This document shows, one piece after another, positions 53,776 through 64,000 of a stretch of 64,000 bases of DNA. Each line of letters starts with the position of its first letter. Position 1 is the first letter of the stretch. The position numbers and the translations under genes were made by a program. The notes beneath the pieces were generated by a model that saw only the letters and a list, made by a program, of their open reading frames with translations, ran no database searches and was not told the origin of the DNA. This DNA comes from Usnea hakonensis. Lineage: Eukaryota; Ascomycota; Lecanoromycetes; Lecanorales; Parmeliaceae. The DNA is taken from contig BLJB01000121.1 of assembly GCA_013423325.1 (NCBI GenBank), positions 336-64,335 on the forward strand, in the 5' to 3' direction.

Positions 53776-55683
53776 ATGCCTGACAAACCACTTACCGTTC
53801 TCACGTACGCTGCGAGCGCTTCGCTCGCCGCTGTCGCTCTTGTCTACTTCTTCAACCCCAACTACCTCATCGATGGCGACTCATCCACAAGCTCAGCCAG
53901 TACCCGAAAGAAAGGTATCGTAGGATTATTCAATCCAGCCAACGACTGCTTCATCAACTCTATTCTCCAGTCTCTAGCAGGTCTTGGCGACCTACGACTT
54001 TATTTAATACGGGAAATTCATCGGAGGGAGCTAGGAGGTCCAGATGTTTACGCTGTAATCCCTTTGGTAGACACCAAGGGGAAAGAGGTGGACGGCAACA
54101 AATTGGCTGGCTTACAGAGTGGCGAAGTCACACTGGGATTGAAGAACATGATTGATCGTTTGAACGAACGACCAATTTACAAGAAGACCATTTCTGCCGT
54201 CGAGTTCGTAAGGGTTCTCGAACATGCATTTGGGACAAGGATCAGCAAGTCACAGCAAGACGCGCAGGAGCTGCTACAGATCGTTGCAGAGAGACTGTCA
54301 GAGGAATATCACGCAGGTCGAGAAGCCAGGAAAAGAGCGAGAATGGCACAGAGTGGCATAGTCTCAAAGGGAGATTCGAGACATGCAGAAACTTCTCTAC
54401 CTCAGGGTGCCGACACTCTGGGCCTGATTAAGGATGAAGTAAATCAGACCACGATGAGTGCGCCATCGACCCTAGAGCCTGCAAGTGTAGGCGAGCTGGA
54501 TCCTCTGGCAGAAGAAGAGACCGGTTTCCCACTTGAGGGACAGACGGAAGCGCGGACAGAGTGCCAATTCTGCCATTTCGTCCCCAAAGCAAGCCCGACA
54601 AGCTTTGTCATGCTCAATCTCATGGTGCCACACAAGAGCTCGACTTCGCTCAATGAGTGTTTCGATGCTCATTTCAAAACGGAATACATTGAAGACTACA
54701 TTTGTGACAAATGCCGACTCGAACATGCCGTGGAAGTCTACTCTAAGGAGCACGAGCGCGCGAGGTCGGATGAGCGAAGAGCATTTATAGAGACTTCAAT
54801 AGAGAAGTTACAGATGGCGTTGCAGACCGATCCCGAGAAAGCGCCAGAAGGCGTCAAATTACCAGACACGAAGCTGGTACCCAAGCGAAGGATAGCCCGT
54901 CACATCGAAATGACGACTTTCCCAAAGGTCCTCGTGATCCATTTGTCCAGATCTATCTTCGATCCGCGCAGTGTCTCGACCAAAAATTTAGCAAAGGTCA
55001 CGTTTCCCGAAAAGCTGACCGTGGGCGGACTACTGAATCAAAAGATTTACAAGCTACTAGGCATGATAACTCACAGGGGAACTCATAACAGCGGCCATTA
55101 CGAGACTTTTCGAAGACAGCATTTATATGCTCCATACTCGACGCCACACACAGCAAATGCATTCGGTCCATACCGCGCGACTCCCAATCAATCTAGGTCG
55201 ACACTACCGCATCTACAGGTCCCTTCGGATCCGACTAATTACCATCAAAGCGCGAATGTTTCGGCTTCGTATTCAGATAATACGGCACGGGCGTCTTCGT
55301 CATCTGCCTCACCCTCCTCCAATTCGCAATCATCACCCTCCACACGACCGTCGTCAGGATCGGCAAATGGCACGCCCGACCACAAAGATACAGACGTGCC
55401 GACAGCAGAACAGCAGTCCCCAAGAGGATTCAACACTGCAAAAGAATGCCTTCTGAACCAGGAGTCGAAGTCTAGACCTGCTACAGGCTCCACGGCAAAC
55501 ACTTCCAAATCCTCCGCCCTGGATGTTAGCCGCTTCAAACGCAGGAAACGACCTGTCGATCGCTGGTGGCGCATCAGCGATGATAACATCAAAGAATGCA
55601 AAACTAGCGATGTACTCTCGATGCAGAAGGAAGTTTACATGCTATTCTACGAAATGGAAAAAGGAGACAGCCACAACAGCTAA
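53776..55683 (+). CDS. UBP16: Ubiquitin-specific protease UBP16, membrane-anchored
   Basis: A cysteine protease that removes ubiquitin; yeast Ubp16 sits in the mitochondrial outer membrane. Single exon, 635 aa from ATG 53776, chosen because it places one membrane segment right at the N-terminus (VLTYAASASLAAVALVYFF), as in Ubp16. The Cys box is GLFNPANDCFINSILQSL with catalytic Cys58; NPAND replaces the more common N-x-GN-[ST]. The His box is HNSGHYETF with His441, and the final Asp/Asn-containing box is DRWWRISDDNIKEC. A zinc-ribbon-like pair CQFCHF...CDKC lies between. A Ser/Thr-rich insert of about 130 residues (about 450-580) separates the His box from the last box. The open frame extends 30 codons upstream. 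Confidence 0.92.
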   Translation: MPDKPLTVLTYAASASLAAVALVYFFNPNYLIDGDSSTSSASTRKKGIVGLFNPANDCFINSILQSLAGLGDLRLYLIREIHRRELGGPDVYAVIPLVDTKGKEVDGNKLAGLQSGEVTLGLKNMIDRLNERPIYKKTISAVEFVRVLEHAFGTRISKSQQDAQELLQIVAERLSEEYHAGREARKRARMAQSGIVSKGDSRHAETSLPQGADTLGLIKDEVNQTTMSAPSTLEPASVGELDPLAEEETGFPLEGQTEARTECQFCHFVPKASPTSFVMLNLMVPHKSSTSLNECFDAHFKTEYIEDYICDKCRLEHAVEVYSKEHERARSDERRAFIETSIEKLQMALQTDPEKAPEGVKLPDTKLVPKRRIARHIEMTTFPKVLVIHLSRSIFDPRSVSTKNLAKVTFPEKLTVGGLLNQKIYKLLGMITHRGTHNSGHYETFRRQHLYAPYSTPHTANAFGPYRATPNQSRSTLPHLQVPSDPTNYHQSANVSASYSDNTARASSSSASPSSNSQSSPSTRPSSGSANGTPDHKDTDVPTAEQQSPRGFNTAKECLLNQESKSRPATGSTANTSKSSALDVSRFKRRKRPVDRWWRISDDNIKECKTSDVLSMQKEVYMLFYEMEKGDSHNS

Positions 55684-57213
55684 CGGAAAATTCTCAGTCG
55701 TAAGTGATCAAATCTGTCAACCCAGAATGAGAGACGCAGAAACATCTTCTACGGCTCCACCATGGTCACCTTGGCGCTTTCATGAACCAGCCCGTTAACC
55801 CATATCGCGCCGCCCCACACTCGACAAGCGACCATCATGCTCATACTACCGCTGCGGCAGCGTCGAAGCGACAAAAAGGCGAGCCGCACGCGACGTGAAC
55901 CAGAACCTCTGCCACTCTTTTACAGCGGCACCAACAGCCGTCTATCGGGGCTGGAGATGACCACAAAGGCGCTGAGGACACCCTGCCAGGTCAACCGCAA
56001 CCATCTCACCCACCCGCTTCACAATGACCGCGTGACCAATCGCCCTTTGACCCCTGAAACGAGACGGACCCAGCCCCCCCATCCCCCCCCAACTATCTCA
56101 CTGCAGAGCATCGATGTACGCGCTGCTTTCTACCGCGTTGCGAACGCAGTTCTGCATGATGGCATTGGACCCTTCCTCTCCCTTACTATCTATCACCGTT
56201 CATCCCTCCAAACAAATTGCATCAAGGCTTTTATTAACCTTGATGTCTGTGGCGGTATGCAAGGGGAAGGTGGGGGGGGGGGGATTTGTGGAGTGGATAT
56301 CGTTGTGACTTTTTTCCTTCACTTCACCGCACAGCTTATATCTGGCCACGTACGTGGGTTTGCGGGCACATAGCTTCACTCACCATCTTGATTGATTGAA
56401 CGAACCTTTGGTTGGTTGGTACAGTAATCTTTTCCGCGTTCAAACTGGTGGGTGGACTTTGGTCTGCCTGTGTTTTGGGGGTTTTGGGGACGCCGGATGG
56501 ATGTCGGAATGCTATTTTTCTGGAGTGGTTTATAATATTCATTTTGGGGGGCGGGGTGTTTTTGGTGCATGCCGGACTGATACACTTAGCTTTTTTTGGG
56601 GTGTTTTTTGCTAGATGGGTATGGTTGGTAGATAGGACATGTACTTAGGATGGATGGAATGGATTAATGGAGGGCGGGGTATGTCTACCTCTTTTCTTTG
56701 GAGAATGAGAGGTGGAAATTGAAATTGAAATTTTCAGGATATGGTGGAAGTTGCGCAGGGCGGATTCTTCCTCGCTGTATGAGTACTAGTACTAGTACTA
56801 GTAAAAGATGGGATTGAGTATGAGAGACGTGTGGGGTGGAGGGGGGCGGGGTTGATATGGTTAGGTATTTATGCTAGATGCAATGCAACCCACTCCAATC
56901 CGATCCATTCCCCCATTGAAAATGCATAGCACACCTCAACCCAACCCCAAGACCCCCGCTGATAAAACGCCCATGCCATGCCATGCCTCAATCCATGCAT
57001 CCAACACCATGTCAAGAAAGATGCTCGCTCGCCCTAGAAATGCAGCACTCATGATATCAAAACTCCACGTCGCTATGCATATGTAATACAAAGCAGGACA
57101 TTAAATCGTGAATGAATGAATGAAAAGCGGGTGGGTGGGATCAACCCAAAACCCACAGCACCAGCCCAAAGCTCACCCAACCGCCCAACCGCCCACCCAA
57201 CCGCCCACCCTCC
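55684..57213. other. Tail-to-tail intergenic region UBP16 / unknown gene
   Basis: 1.5 kb. Contains G-rich runs (56268-56282), a (TACTAG)n repeat at 56783-56803, a repeated GAAATT near 56712-56732 and many GGATG words. A 178-codon plus frame has no recognisable domain. No gene supported. Confidence 0.5.
56783..56803. repeat. TACTAG tandem repeat, about 3.5 copies
   Basis: Short perfect hexamer array in non-coding DNA. Confidence 0.9.
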
Positions 57214-58899
57214 TCATCTCCCCGCATGCCCCCCCCCCTTCCCCGCCGCCTGCCTTTCCTTCGGCGACCACGGATCCTCCGGCCAAACCCAGCCCCTCGC
57301 CCTCCTCGCCGTCCTCTTCTCTCCCTCCCCCACACGCTGCATCCAGCCATCGCGGCCCTCGAGCCCCGGTTTCCTGACATGCGCTCTCGGCAACGGCGCC
57401 GGTTTGGGCGGATGCGGGGGGCCGATGTCGATTTTGTAGCCGTGCTGGCCGTCCAGGGGCGTGTCGCCGGCGAGCATGTGGAGGTACCAGAGCGCGAGGC
57501 AGGCTGTCAGGCCGGTTTGTTCGTGGAGGGGGATCGGGGTGGAGAGCTCGAGGTAGCCGAAGTAGGGCTTGACGTCCTCGGTGCCCATGCGCACGCAGAC
57601 GAGTTCGATTTCCGTGATGATGAAGCCGTAGCGGGTGTTGCTTTCGCGCATCAGGCGGTGCAGGTGGGAGAGGCCGGCGAGGTAGAGGGTTTGCTTGCTG
57701 TTCTTCTCCGTCTGCATGCTCGTGTTCCAGACGTTGTAGGTCTTGACGACGCCGACGACGCGGCCGCGGCCGAGGGCGTTGGTTTCGTCGTTGGCGTAGG
57801 CGGAGAGGTAGAATGGGCCGTCTTCTTTGCTGCGCTCGGGACGCATGGTGATGTAGTGCTGGTGGCCTTGGCAGGTCTTGAGGGCCGCGTTGACTTTGGC
57901 GGCGTAGTAGGTGGTGATTGCGTCCTGAAATGCGCGTTCGTTGCAGGGTTGGATTATGGGCTGGTTGGCGTGGAGTTTGGGGAGAGCCATGGCGGGAATG
58001 GGGACATTGAGAAGGCCGGACGTTTCGTTGCTGTATGAGAAATGGGGAATGGACAAGATGGTCTCGAGGCTGAAGTCTTCCCATTCTTCCAGATTCCGGA
58101 TATCCCACCACTGGTGCACTTGTGCGCCATTCCCTATGCCGAGCTTTCCTCCAACCAGGTCTACTGCTTGGTTCGGTCCCGTGAGATACTCCATAATCGT
58201 TGTTGTTGGCCCATCGAGGCAGAGCTCCGGAGTGAGATCGCGATAACCGGTTGAAGCTGGGACACACAATTCTGAAGAGTCAAAATCAGGTACATCCGGG
58301 AGCGCAGGATTGCAGTACTGAGGTGGTTGCGTTAAGTAGACAGGACGAGTGCGATAGTGTGGATTACCATATCGTCGTAGGGAGGCAACATCCACGGCAG
58401 AGGTGGAAGTGGATCTAGTATGGCCAAAGGGTCTGCCAGCATGGTTTGAAGGAAAAGGTGCGGGTGAGTTGATCGCAGAACCTTCTGCCCAGGTGTCCAC
58501 GGTCGAAGTGGTCGAAACTGGAGTGAAGGTAGAAGAACATTGCGGTGGGCTAGTGGTGCTTCGTTGAAACCCGGGTCTGGACAGCCGTGCTTGGCTCGGT
58601 GGGTTACAGTTGGTAGAAAAAGCTCTTCGATGTGTCTTACTGCTGAAGACGTCTTGATCCTGGCCTTGATCTTGAGCACGGATTCTTGGGAGCAGGGTGG
58701 GTCCAGTTGGTATTAGAATTGGAGAGTCGCTTGGGGTAGTTGCACGACTCTTGGGAGACCCAGGTGAGGACCAAATGGAGAATTTGCCCGATGAAGAGGT
58801 GCGGCTGTGGCCCGAGTCTTCGCGGTTTTCGGGCGTCGCAGGACGATATTGGTATGGTTTAAGAGCTGGCATGGCACTGAGACTGTTGGACTGTTCCAA
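57214..58899 (-). CDS. Conserved fungal protein of unknown function
   Basis: Single exon, 561 aa; Met10 (MPALKPYQYRP) is a second possible start. The N-terminal 200 residues are Ser/Pro/Thr-rich and disordered. The rest is ordered and conserved as I recall it in many Pezizomycotina: VDLVGGKLGIGNGAQVHQWW with a DIRNLEEWEDFSLETIL, then YYAAKVNAALK, the charged GRGRVVGVVKTYNVWNTSM, HLHRLMRESNTRYGFIITEIE, LVCVRMG and LTACLALWYLHMLAGD, and a C-terminal RGWVWPEDPWSPKE. The alternation of strands and the YGFIITEIELVCVR block looks like a compact enzyme-like or kinase-like fold, but I cannot assign a function. The 3' end is very GC-rich and gives long antisense frames that I rejected. Confidence 0.8.
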   Translation of the reverse strand: MEQSNSLSAMPALKPYQYRPATPENREDSGHSRTSSSGKFSIWSSPGSPKSRATTPSDSPILIPTGPTLLPRIRAQDQGQDQDVFSSKTHRRAFSTNCNPPSQARLSRPGFQRSTTSPPQCSSTFTPVSTTSTVDTWAEGSAINSPAPFPSNHAGRPFGHTRSTSTSAVDVASLRRYGNPHYRTRPVYLTQPPQYCNPALPDVPDFDSSELCVPASTGYRDLTPELCLDGPTTTIMEYLTGPNQAVDLVGGKLGIGNGAQVHQWWDIRNLEEWEDFSLETILSIPHFSYSNETSGLLNVPIPAMALPKLHANQPIIQPCNERAFQDAITTYYAAKVNAALKTCQGHQHYITMRPERSKEDGPFYLSAYANDETNALGRGRVVGVVKTYNVWNTSMQTEKNSKQTLYLAGLSHLHRLMRESNTRYGFIITEIELVCVRMGTEDVKPYFGYLELSTPIPLHEQTGLTACLALWYLHMLAGDTPLDGQHGYKIDIGPPHPPKPAPLPRAHVRKPGLEGRDGWMQRVGEGEKRTARRARGWVWPEDPWSPKERQAAGKGGGHAGR

Positions 58900-60143
58900 G
58901 AGGGCAGCAGACAGCTTATGCGGTGCTTAATAGTACTGGCTGGAAAGGCTTGCGTTGTGTATTAGTGGAGGCCGGCTCCTGTGTCTAGTCTATGATATAG
59001 TGGTAGCAGACAAAAAGGAAATGGTTCAGAGATTCGCTCAGAATTAAAAGACACCAGGTCGGAGATTTCGTAAAGATGGAGAATGAAAGAATGATAGGAG
59101 ATGGAGAGGACATGGAGTCGATACTTATCCTCAGCGAACACTCTGCATCACACCATGGGAGTTGAAACATATGCCAAAGCTTCAAGAGTCAACATCGTCC
59201 TGTTACAGATCTGAAACGTGGAGCGTCGTCTGGGTAGACAATTCGGGCAGACAAGAGGACCATGATGGTCATTGAAACATGACAATCCAGTACAATGTCG
59301 CGCGTCACGCCTTCAAGACGGGGGGAACCTTGGTCTCGAGTTATTTCTAGTTTGGGTACCGCGTCACGCGAAGCCTTTCGTGTAGCGCCGCCATCTTGTG
59401 GTCCGGGCCAAAACACAGAGGTCAGAGGAAGCATCAGAGTGGGGATAACACAAGTTAGGAATAGTTCAGAGTTTGCCTGCGTGGACGAGTTTTCCCAGTT
59501 TAGCCGTTTCAAATAGCCAGGCGCCGGCCAAATATAGTGGAAAGTGGAAGCACGAGGTCTGAAAGTAGGTCTTTCGCAAGGTCGCGAAGGTCGTGTTTTT
59601 TTTTTGGTGTCACAGACCACAGTTGTTAAAGTTCAAATTGACGCCCGATGAGTTTGGCGCGTAAAATCGGACGAGGCAGAAACACGCGTTCATTGGCTAG
59701 ATGTGAGATGAAGCTAACCTCAATTCGGTAGAATTCTTGGCGCCCGATGCATGAGAGAAGAGTCATACTCTTCAGGCAGAAACGATTGGCTTTCCGCCCT
59801 CTTTCTCCCCCACAAGAAAACTGAAATTTGAAAGCCTTCCTGCATTGTGTTATACTTTGGCCAGGGAGAGAGATATAAAACGAGAAGCTAAGTTCATTAG
59901 CTAACTTCAAGCAAACCCCAAGACCATGTCCTTATGAGCATCTTTTCAAGAGCCATGCAGCTGTAGCAAGGCCAATCTCCATGAACAGCTGCTGGAACGC
60001 CACAAAATTCAGTAGAACGAGAATTACAAATGCACTTCCAATGATGGAGCGTCTGTCTCGGTGTTCAATTTCGTCTTCCACAATTGTGTGGCCGAAGCAC
60101 GCTGGAAGGATTTTTTCTAAGACAGTCGATGCGCGGATTTGGA
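58900..60143. other. Intergenic region
   Basis: 1.24 kb between two minus-strand genes. A 143-codon minus frame (59189-59620) has no start context, domain or homologue I recognise. No gene supported. Confidence 0.45.
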
Positions 60144-61855
60144 TTAGGTCGATACTTCTCTATTGATGCAATTCTTGGATCGAGATTCAATCCTGGCCAT
60201 TTGGTCCATGGTCTCTTCTACATTAGCCGCCCACCACTCTGCCCAGTCGACAATTTTCTTCTTCTTACGAGCGTCCTCGGCTGCAAAGACCACAGCATGG
60301 CTTCTGATGACATCGTCCAGCGTGCATCCAATATGTACTCGTTGAGCTTCAACCACATCCATATTCTGGATGGACACTGCATCACACGCCTTCACAAACT
60401 GCTGCACGAGTCCTGCATCACCTCCACCGTGGCCTCCGCCCGGCTGCTGAGGGTGATGAGTTTGAGTATTTTTGGAAGCAAAATCGTAGACTCGGATGAC
60501 CTTGCTGTCGTACTCAATCTCGCCTTTAGTCCCATAGATTCGACCCCTTCGCTCGCACTGTTTCTCGGTCGAGGCTACCATGTGGAACGTGGCATTCTTT
60601 GCACCTCTTCCTTTAATGCGGGACTCCATTCCCTCGCTTCCGTTTAGCGGAAGTGCTGTCTCTTCCCATGTCATGGTCACTATCTGGTCATCGCAGACAC
60701 TGTTGTCGGCTTCCCAGACACATCGGCCAAACCACCGGTTGCCACTAATCTCAGATTGTGGCGTGCTAGTGTCATAGTCTCTCGCTAACTCTGCTTCCAA
60801 GACTGACATCGCAGTACCTTTCTCGCCTTGTCTCATCAAGTCTTCGATTTCAGGTGCAACAATGTTAACGGGCCATCCCGCTATGCCTTTCGCTAGATGA
60901 TCTTTTATGTAGATCTTTTTGGCGCTGTACAAGCACTCCGATTCAGCCAGACACGACATACAATTGGTAGCATTCCCGGCCAAAGCAGGCTTTCGTGATC
61001 TTCTAAAGTACAGTAGAGAGCCGGAGGAAGATACCGTGGAAGGAAGATGTGGCGGGTTAGCGGATGATGCAGGTGGCGAACAGAGCAACCAGAGTAGTAG
61101 ATCAATGTCATGGCATGATTTGGTAAGTAGAGAAGGGCCCAGTGACTCCTTGCGCCAGTTGCCTCTGTCTCGACGTCAGTAAAATCTTGCCTTGCTCAGG
61201 CACCATCTCACCTGACGTAGGAGTGAGAAAAATGCCAATAGCCCACGGGCTCGGTATGCTCGATTGAAAGGATGTCTCCAACAGCTTCATCTTCTAAGAG
61301 TAATTGGCGAAGAAGCATATTGTGAGGACTGTAACGTAGGACATGGCCAATTGAGAAAACGGCTCTATCAGGCTCACCCTCTGGAGGCTTCAGACAACGA
61401 TATATTTTCAAGCAGTCCTGTAGAGTGGTTGCCAGTGGTTTCTCACTCATGATGTGCAAATGTAGAGGGGCGAAAGCGGTAATGATCTCAGCGTGCATCT
61501 CATCTAATACACAAACAAAGACGCCAGCAACACCATCAGGCACAGACTCTCCCCTCTGCTTTCTGCTTCGTCTGTCCCATTCGTAAACGAGGAATTCCTG
61601 CCAGGTTTCGAACACATCACCGCGTCTGGGCTCCTGTTCTGTAGAAATGTACTTTCGATAGAATGAATGCCGCTTGCTGGCTATGGGCTCTGCTATGGCG
61701 CCAACGTAGCCATTGATTGTGTCGTTTTCCAATAGAGCGGTGGCATATGCGTTGCCTCGAGAGCCAGCGCCGATGATGAGGAAGCTCAATGGCCTACCTT
61801 TTTGGAAAGAGCTTGGAAGATTACTGTCGTTGGAATGGCCGTTTGAGAGAGCCAT
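60144..61855 (-). CDS. Gfo/Idh/MocA-family NAD(P)-dependent oxidoreductase
   Basis: Members oxidise or reduce sugars, inositols and related compounds with NAD(P). Two exons, 61212-61855 and 60144-61164, give 554 aa, larger than the usual 350-450. The Rossmann motif is FLIIGAGSRGNAYATALL, and the family hallmark is MSEKPLATTLQDC. SYVRGNWRKESLGPSLLTKSCHDIDLLLWL across the intron is the substrate-domain helix with the catalytic-type Lys and the HDIDLL motif. A Cys-rich stretch (CMSCLAESECLYSAKKIY) follows and a late loop is GGGHGGGDAGLVQQF. Intron is GT-AG, phase 2. The substrate is unknown. It is divergent from REX2. Confidence 0.9.
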
Positions 61856-62214
61856 TGCCTACAATCTGAGATTGTTGAGTATGCAAGTCTTTTGCGACAT
61901 CTAAGGGTTCAATTTCTTGGATGTGCGGAGATTAGGAAGTAGGGATTGATTGTAAGAATAATAATGTACACGCGGTAAAGGGTAAAGGACAGAGGTATCT
62001 GAATAATTGTAAATTAGAGTGAGTATGTGACTGTACCGTGGATTCTCCACTAGTGAATCGCCCAAAATGGCGCTATTTTAACCAAGCTTGTTCCCGCAAA
62101 ATCATTTCTCATGCAAGGAAATTAAGGAAACACCGATACACCATTTACGAGCTCCATTGTATTCTAAATCACTCACTATTACGCCTTTTTCACTTTAGGC
62201 ATCACATAAGAATA
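61856..62214. promoter_or_regulatory. Divergent promoter region oxidoreductase / REX2
   Basis: 359 bp. The plus frame is open from 62038 in phase with REX2, but the residues before ATG 62215 are not conserved-looking and are taken as 5' UTR. Confidence 0.5.
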
Positions 62215-62859
62215 ATGTATTCTTCTTTCTTAAAGTCTCCGCTTCTATCAAACCCTTGGAGGTTGTTCTCGAGTGCAGAGGCACAGCGATGGACGACCAA
62301 GCCGCGTTTCAATGACCCCTTGGTCTTTATTGACTGCGAGATGACAGGATTGGATCCCGAGAGAGACACAATCATGTCCATCGCATGCTTTGTCACCGAT
62401 GCTCAGCTGAGGCTTCTCGACGAGCAAGGCTGGGAATCATTCATACATCACGACAAGTCGACTCTCGATCGAATGGACGCGTGGTGCACGAGAACGCATG
62501 GATCGTCAGGCCTGACAGCAGCTTGCATCGCATCCACGACAAACAGTGAACAAGCAGCGGCGGGTTTACTGGAATACATCAAGAAATACGTCCCAGAAGG
62601 ACGCAGAGGCTTATTAGCTGGCAACAGCGTACATTTTGACCGGGCATTTCTCAACAAGTCACCTTATACTGGGGTTGTGGACTATCTCGGCTATCGAATA
62701 TTGGATGTCAGTAGTCTGAAAGAGGCTGCGAGAAGATGGGCTCCCGAGGAAGTATTATTGGGTGTTCCTGCTAAGAAATATCTCCATCAGGCCAAAGAGG
62801 ACATCTTGGAAAGTATCGAAGAGGCCAGATATTATCGCGAGAGATTGTTCACAAAGTGA
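62215..62859 (+). CDS. REX2: Oligoribonuclease (REX2), mitochondrial
   Basis: A DEDDh 3'-5' exonuclease that degrades short RNAs to mononucleotides, in fungi mainly in mitochondria. Single exon, 214 aa from ATG 62215. The first 30 residues (MYSSFLKSPLLSNPWRLFSS) look like a mitochondrial presequence. ExoI is LVFIDCEMTGLD (Asp40, Glu42), ExoII is NSVHFDRAFL, and ExoIII is the H-QAKEDILESIEE stretch with the catalytic His and Asp. RILDVSSLKEAARRW is also typical. The open frame extends 59 codons upstream, giving an alternative long form of 273 aa whose extra part is not typical of the family. Confidence 0.94.
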   Translation: MYSSFLKSPLLSNPWRLFSSAEAQRWTTKPRFNDPLVFIDCEMTGLDPERDTIMSIACFVTDAQLRLLDEQGWESFIHHDKSTLDRMDAWCTRTHGSSGLTAACIASTTNSEQAAAGLLEYIKKYVPEGRRGLLAGNSVHFDRAFLNKSPYTGVVDYLGYRILDVSSLKEAARRWAPEEVLLGVPAKKYLHQAKEDILESIEEARYYRERLFTK

Positions 62860-63176
62860 TAATCATATCACAATGCATATACATGGCCGAATTGAGAAAG
62901 GGTTGATTTCGTTCCTGGTCATCATCATCCTTTTTCAGGCTGTGGCTTCTATCGATCTTCGTTGGCCAAAAGCTACTTTTAATTTTAAGGTGTTTTATAA
63001 GGCACTACTGCGCCCAGCCGCCCCACCGCGCTTCCCCTCGTTCCCCCCCTACTCGTACTAGAGTACCTTCTTTTTCCAAGTATACCTAGTCAAACAACCC
63101 ACCCGACGCCCTTTTCAAAATCTCGCATACTCCCTCAAAGCTACCGAAAGTCCCTGCAGCCACAACATCTACCACA
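62860..63176. other. Intergenic region REX2-PGM
   Basis: 317 bp; promoter of phosphoglucomutase with a CT/CCGC-rich part near 63010-63060. Nothing else seen. Confidence 0.5.
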
Positions 63177-64000
63177 ATGAGTGTTGAAACAGTATCATTG
63201 AAGCCTTTTACAGACCAGAAGCCTGGAACGTAAGTCAACTTCCACAACATCAACAAATCCACCCTCTCGCTCGTCCAATTGAACATCAAAAACTAACCAT
63301 TTTTAGGTCAGGTCTTCGGAAGAAGGTCACCGTTTTTCAGCAACCCCACTACAGCGAGGCTTTTGTCGCCAGTATCCTCCTCTCAATCCCTGAAGGCGCA
63401 GAAGGTAGCTTCCTCGTAATTGGCGGAGATGGAAGGTTCTACAACCCTGAGGTGGTACAATTGATTGCCAAGATTGGTGCTGCATACGGAGTCAAAAAGA
63501 TCCTCGTCGGACAGGATGGCATACTGAGCACGCCGGCAGCAAGCCATGTCATCAGGAAACGAAAAGCCACTGGCGGCATTCTGCTCACTGCCAGTCACAA
63601 CCCTGGCGGTACGTCCTACGTTTCACTCCATTTGACCTCTCTCGAAGCACCGACTAATGTGTCACACAGGGCCCAAGGCTGATTTCGGCATCAAGTACAA
63701 CCTGACGAACGGTGCACCGGCACCTGAGTCTGTCACAAACAAGATTTTCTCGACCTCCAAATCCCTCACTGAATACAAGATTGCCGACATTCCCACTGTT
63801 GACATATCCAAGATTGGAACACAAAAGTACGGACCTCTGGAGGTTGAAATCATTGATTCAACAGCCGATTATGTGGAGATGCTGAAGGATATCTTCGACT
63901 TTTCTCTCATCAAGTCGTTCTTGGAAAGCCACAAGGACTTCAAAACTCTATTCGATGCTTTGAACGGCGTGACTGGACCTTATGGTGTCGCAATCTTTGA
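63177..64000 (+). CDS. PGM2: Phosphoglucomutase, 5' part (runs off window)
   Basis: Interconverts glucose-1-phosphate and glucose-6-phosphate in the cytosol. Exons 63177-63229, 63307-63608 and 63670-64000 and beyond; about 228 residues are in the window and the rest lies past the end. The N-terminus MSVETVSLKPFTDQKPGTSG, then LRKKVTVFQQPHYSEAFV, FLVIGGDGRFYNPEV and the active-site phosphoserine loop LLTASHNPGGPKADFGIKYN are unmistakable. Exon 2 ends inside that loop (GG|G). Introns are GT-AG and phases agree. Only the end is missing; no sign of damage. Confidence 0.97.

Noticed and set aside
55837..56373. 178-codon plus-strand frame downstream of UBP16
   Set aside because: Low-complexity end, poly-G tract, no conserved feature; fits 3' UTR/intergenic DNA.
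57226..58038. 270-codon plus-strand frame
   Set aside because: It is antisense to the GC-rich 3' half of the conserved minus-strand gene and has no motif; such long antisense frames arise from GC-rich third positions.
59189..59620. 143-codon minus-strand frame upstream of the 561-aa gene
   Set aside because: Starts in promoter-like sequence, has no recognisable domain and no convincing splice partner.

Overview
The window comes from a filamentous ascomycete (Pezizomycotina). The evidence is a set of typical fungal genes with many short GT-AG introns of about 50-75 bp, three Zn(II)2Cys6 regulators, fungal-specific families (TVP18, AIM21, OMS1, UBP16, CSC1), and a transposon saturated by RIP (repeat-induced point mutation, CpA to TpA). 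I cannot name the genus. Two short NN gaps sit in homopolymer runs, so this is a draft assembly.

Layout. About 75-7370 is one AT-rich block almost free of CA and TG dinucleotides. Its minus strand still reads as a Tad1-like LINE: a gag-like ORF1 with a CCHC knuckle remnant, then endonuclease, reverse transcriptase and an RNase H-like segment. From 7.4 kb onward the DNA is ordinary euchromatin. In order: NTF2 (nuclear import of Ran), TVP18 (Golgi membrane), AIM21 (actin patch regulator), ETF-QO (mitochondrial electron transfer), an SR-type two-RRM splicing protein (minus), and a serine-rich protein with a winged-helix-like segment (minus). Then comes a three-gene transcription-factor neighbourhood at 24.4-33.9 kb: a SAM-HMG box-Zn2Cys6-fungal_trans protein (minus), a small Zn2Cys6 protein divergent from it, and a NirA/nit-4-like Zn2Cys6 protein. 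Next are OMS1-like methyltransferase, an SCI1/HEL117-like coiled-coil protein, TBP, a FAD-dependent amine or amino acid oxidase, a large low-complexity protein with C-terminal membrane segments, a CSC1/OSCA-family channel (minus), mitochondrial ribosomal protein bL9m (minus) divergent from UBP16 deubiquitinase, a conserved fungal protein of unknown function (minus), a Gfo/Idh/MocA oxidoreductase (minus) divergent from REX2 oligoribonuclease, and the 5' part of phosphoglucomutase, which runs off the window.

The genes are mostly unrelated housekeeping functions. I see no biosynthetic cluster, CRISPR, rRNA or tRNA. Many of the conserved genes are missing from a simple open-reading-frame view because they are cut into tiny exons (6, 13, 16 and 18 nt). 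I rebuilt them from splice signals and family conservation, so exon borders are predictions.

Most interesting points: the SAM-HMG-Zn2Cys6 fusion regulator with a perfect 30-bp inverted repeat in its divergent promoter region; the microexons; stop-free in-frame introns, one of which splits a zinc cluster; a likely GC-AG intron in bL9m; and the near-complete loss of CA/TG in the transposon with a sharp border only about 240 bp from NTF2. I did not find a convincing new multi-gene system.
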